Below, piece after piece: positions 63,757-64,000 of a stretch of DNA of 64,000 bases (the stretch's first letter is position 1; every line of letters starts with the position of its first letter). Origin of the DNA: Celeribacter indicus (GTDB lineage Bacteria > Pseudomonadota > Alphaproteobacteria > Rhodobacterales > Rhodobacteraceae); NCBI RefSeq assembly GCF_000819565.1, contig NZ_CP004393.1, forward strand, positions 723,001 through 787,000. Direction: 5' to 3'. Both the position numbers and the translations under genes were made by a program. Under the pieces are notes generated by a model. It ran no database searches. It saw nothing but the letters and a program-made list of their open reading frames with translations, and was not told the DNA's origin.

Positions 63757-64000
63757 TCAGCCGAGAGGGTGGCGCCATGCGGCGGAATAGCGGCCTGTCA
63801 CATGATGTTCCAGTTGCCGCTCGATGTCGCCCAGCAGGGACGAGGCACCGAAGCGGAACAGATGCGGGGAGAGCCAGTGATTGCCGAGCTCCTCCTTCAG
63901 AAGCGCAAGGTGGACGAGCGCGTCCTTCGCCTTCGAGATGCCGCCCGCCGGTTTGTAGCCGATGCGGTAGCCGGTGCGGCGGTGATAGTCCCGGATCGCC
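63757..64000 (-). CDS. deoC: Deoxyribose-phosphate aldolase DeoC, C-terminal end
   Basis: Only the last ~80 residues are present; the gene runs off the right edge. GYKPAGGISKAKDALVHL carries the conserved proton-relay Lys and phosphate loop, and the end FRFGASSLLGDIERQLEHH is typical. DeoC cleaves deoxyribose-5-phosphate to glyceraldehyde-3-phosphate and acetaldehyde. Confidence 0.9.
   Translation of the reverse strand, partial: AIRDYHRRTGYRIGYKPAGGISKAKDALVHLALLKEELGNHWLSPHLFRFGASSLLGDIERQLEHHVTGRYSAAWRHPLG

Overview
The window is high-GC chromosomal DNA from an alphaproteobacterium, most likely a member of the Rhodobacterales (Rhodobacteraceae/Paracoccaceae). This rests on the gene content: an ATP synthase F0 operon with both b' and b subunits and no F1 genes beside it, the division-site ATPase MipZ, a DUF1523 protein, a stand-alone Hint-domain protein, a GT14/DUF5928 glycosyltransferase facing a sulfotransferase, and an rpsP-rimM-trmD-rplS cluster adjoining ffh. 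Nothing looks like a plasmid or prophage. The only recognisable mobile element is one IS630-family insertion.

Layout. (1) 1-4329: thiamine operon thiC(3' end)-thiO-thiS-thiG-thiE-thiF-thiD, almost all overlapping. (2) 4286-7896: emrAB-type drug efflux pair and a divergent TetR regulator with palindromic operators. (3) 8162-12387: a 2OG-Fe(II) oxygenase homologue with a substituted metal ligand, a TusA-like protein, mobA and DUF2478 (molybdenum context), a candidate small RNA with an anti-Shine-Dalgarno loop (about 10738-10854), and TrpD2. (4) 12449-15486: mipZ divergent from a large OmpA-family protein. (5) 15557-21460, minus strand: ffh, a GNAT acetyltransferase, chorismate mutase, rpsP, bluB, rimM, trmD, rplS and rpmE. 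(6) 21745-25022: a glycosyltransferase, LysR, an EamA exporter, a 22-residue membrane peptide and ArsR. (7) 25252-27873: atpI-atpB-atpE-atpF'-atpF. (8) 27938-32059: a small membrane protein, a LuxR-type HTH, the IS630 element, an OmpA-like lipoprotein, an Ada-like alkyltransferase and a Hint protein. (9) 32310-39366: nth, a PfkB kinase, a PagL-like deacylase, polA, a zf-CHCC protein, an ABC ATPase and a HIT protein. (10) 39393-44778: GT14/DUF5928 and sulfotransferase, a secreted protein, TetR with a CDF cation exporter, and DUF1285. (11) 44870-51586: a four-gene MoxR/DUF58/DUF4159/VWA-GATase operon. (12) 51667-57618: DUF599, a trypsin-like protease, a small heat shock protein with a heat-regulated-looking leader, a phytase-like esterase and an aminotransferase. 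(13) 57788-64000: gabD, a gene broken by three frameshifts, three small membrane proteins, a tandem-domain aldehyde dehydrogenase and the 3' end of deoC.

How genes work together. The thi genes make both halves of thiamine phosphate. The emrAB/TetR and CDF/TetR pairs are self-regulated efflux units. DeoC releases acetaldehyde, which the adjacent aldehyde dehydrogenase probably oxidises. The GT14 protein and sulfotransferase probably modify one surface glycan. The MoxR cluster encodes an AAA+ ATPase with VWA-type partners and two large membrane proteins; its role is unknown.

The most novel-looking signals are the compact RNA with an anti-SD loop, the hsp20 leader that combines a sigma-32-like promoter with a ROSE-like hairpin, a 12-6-12 inverted repeat in a convergent intergenic gap, the oxygenase with a QTD in place of HTD, and the frameshifted gene at 59.3-59.9 kb.
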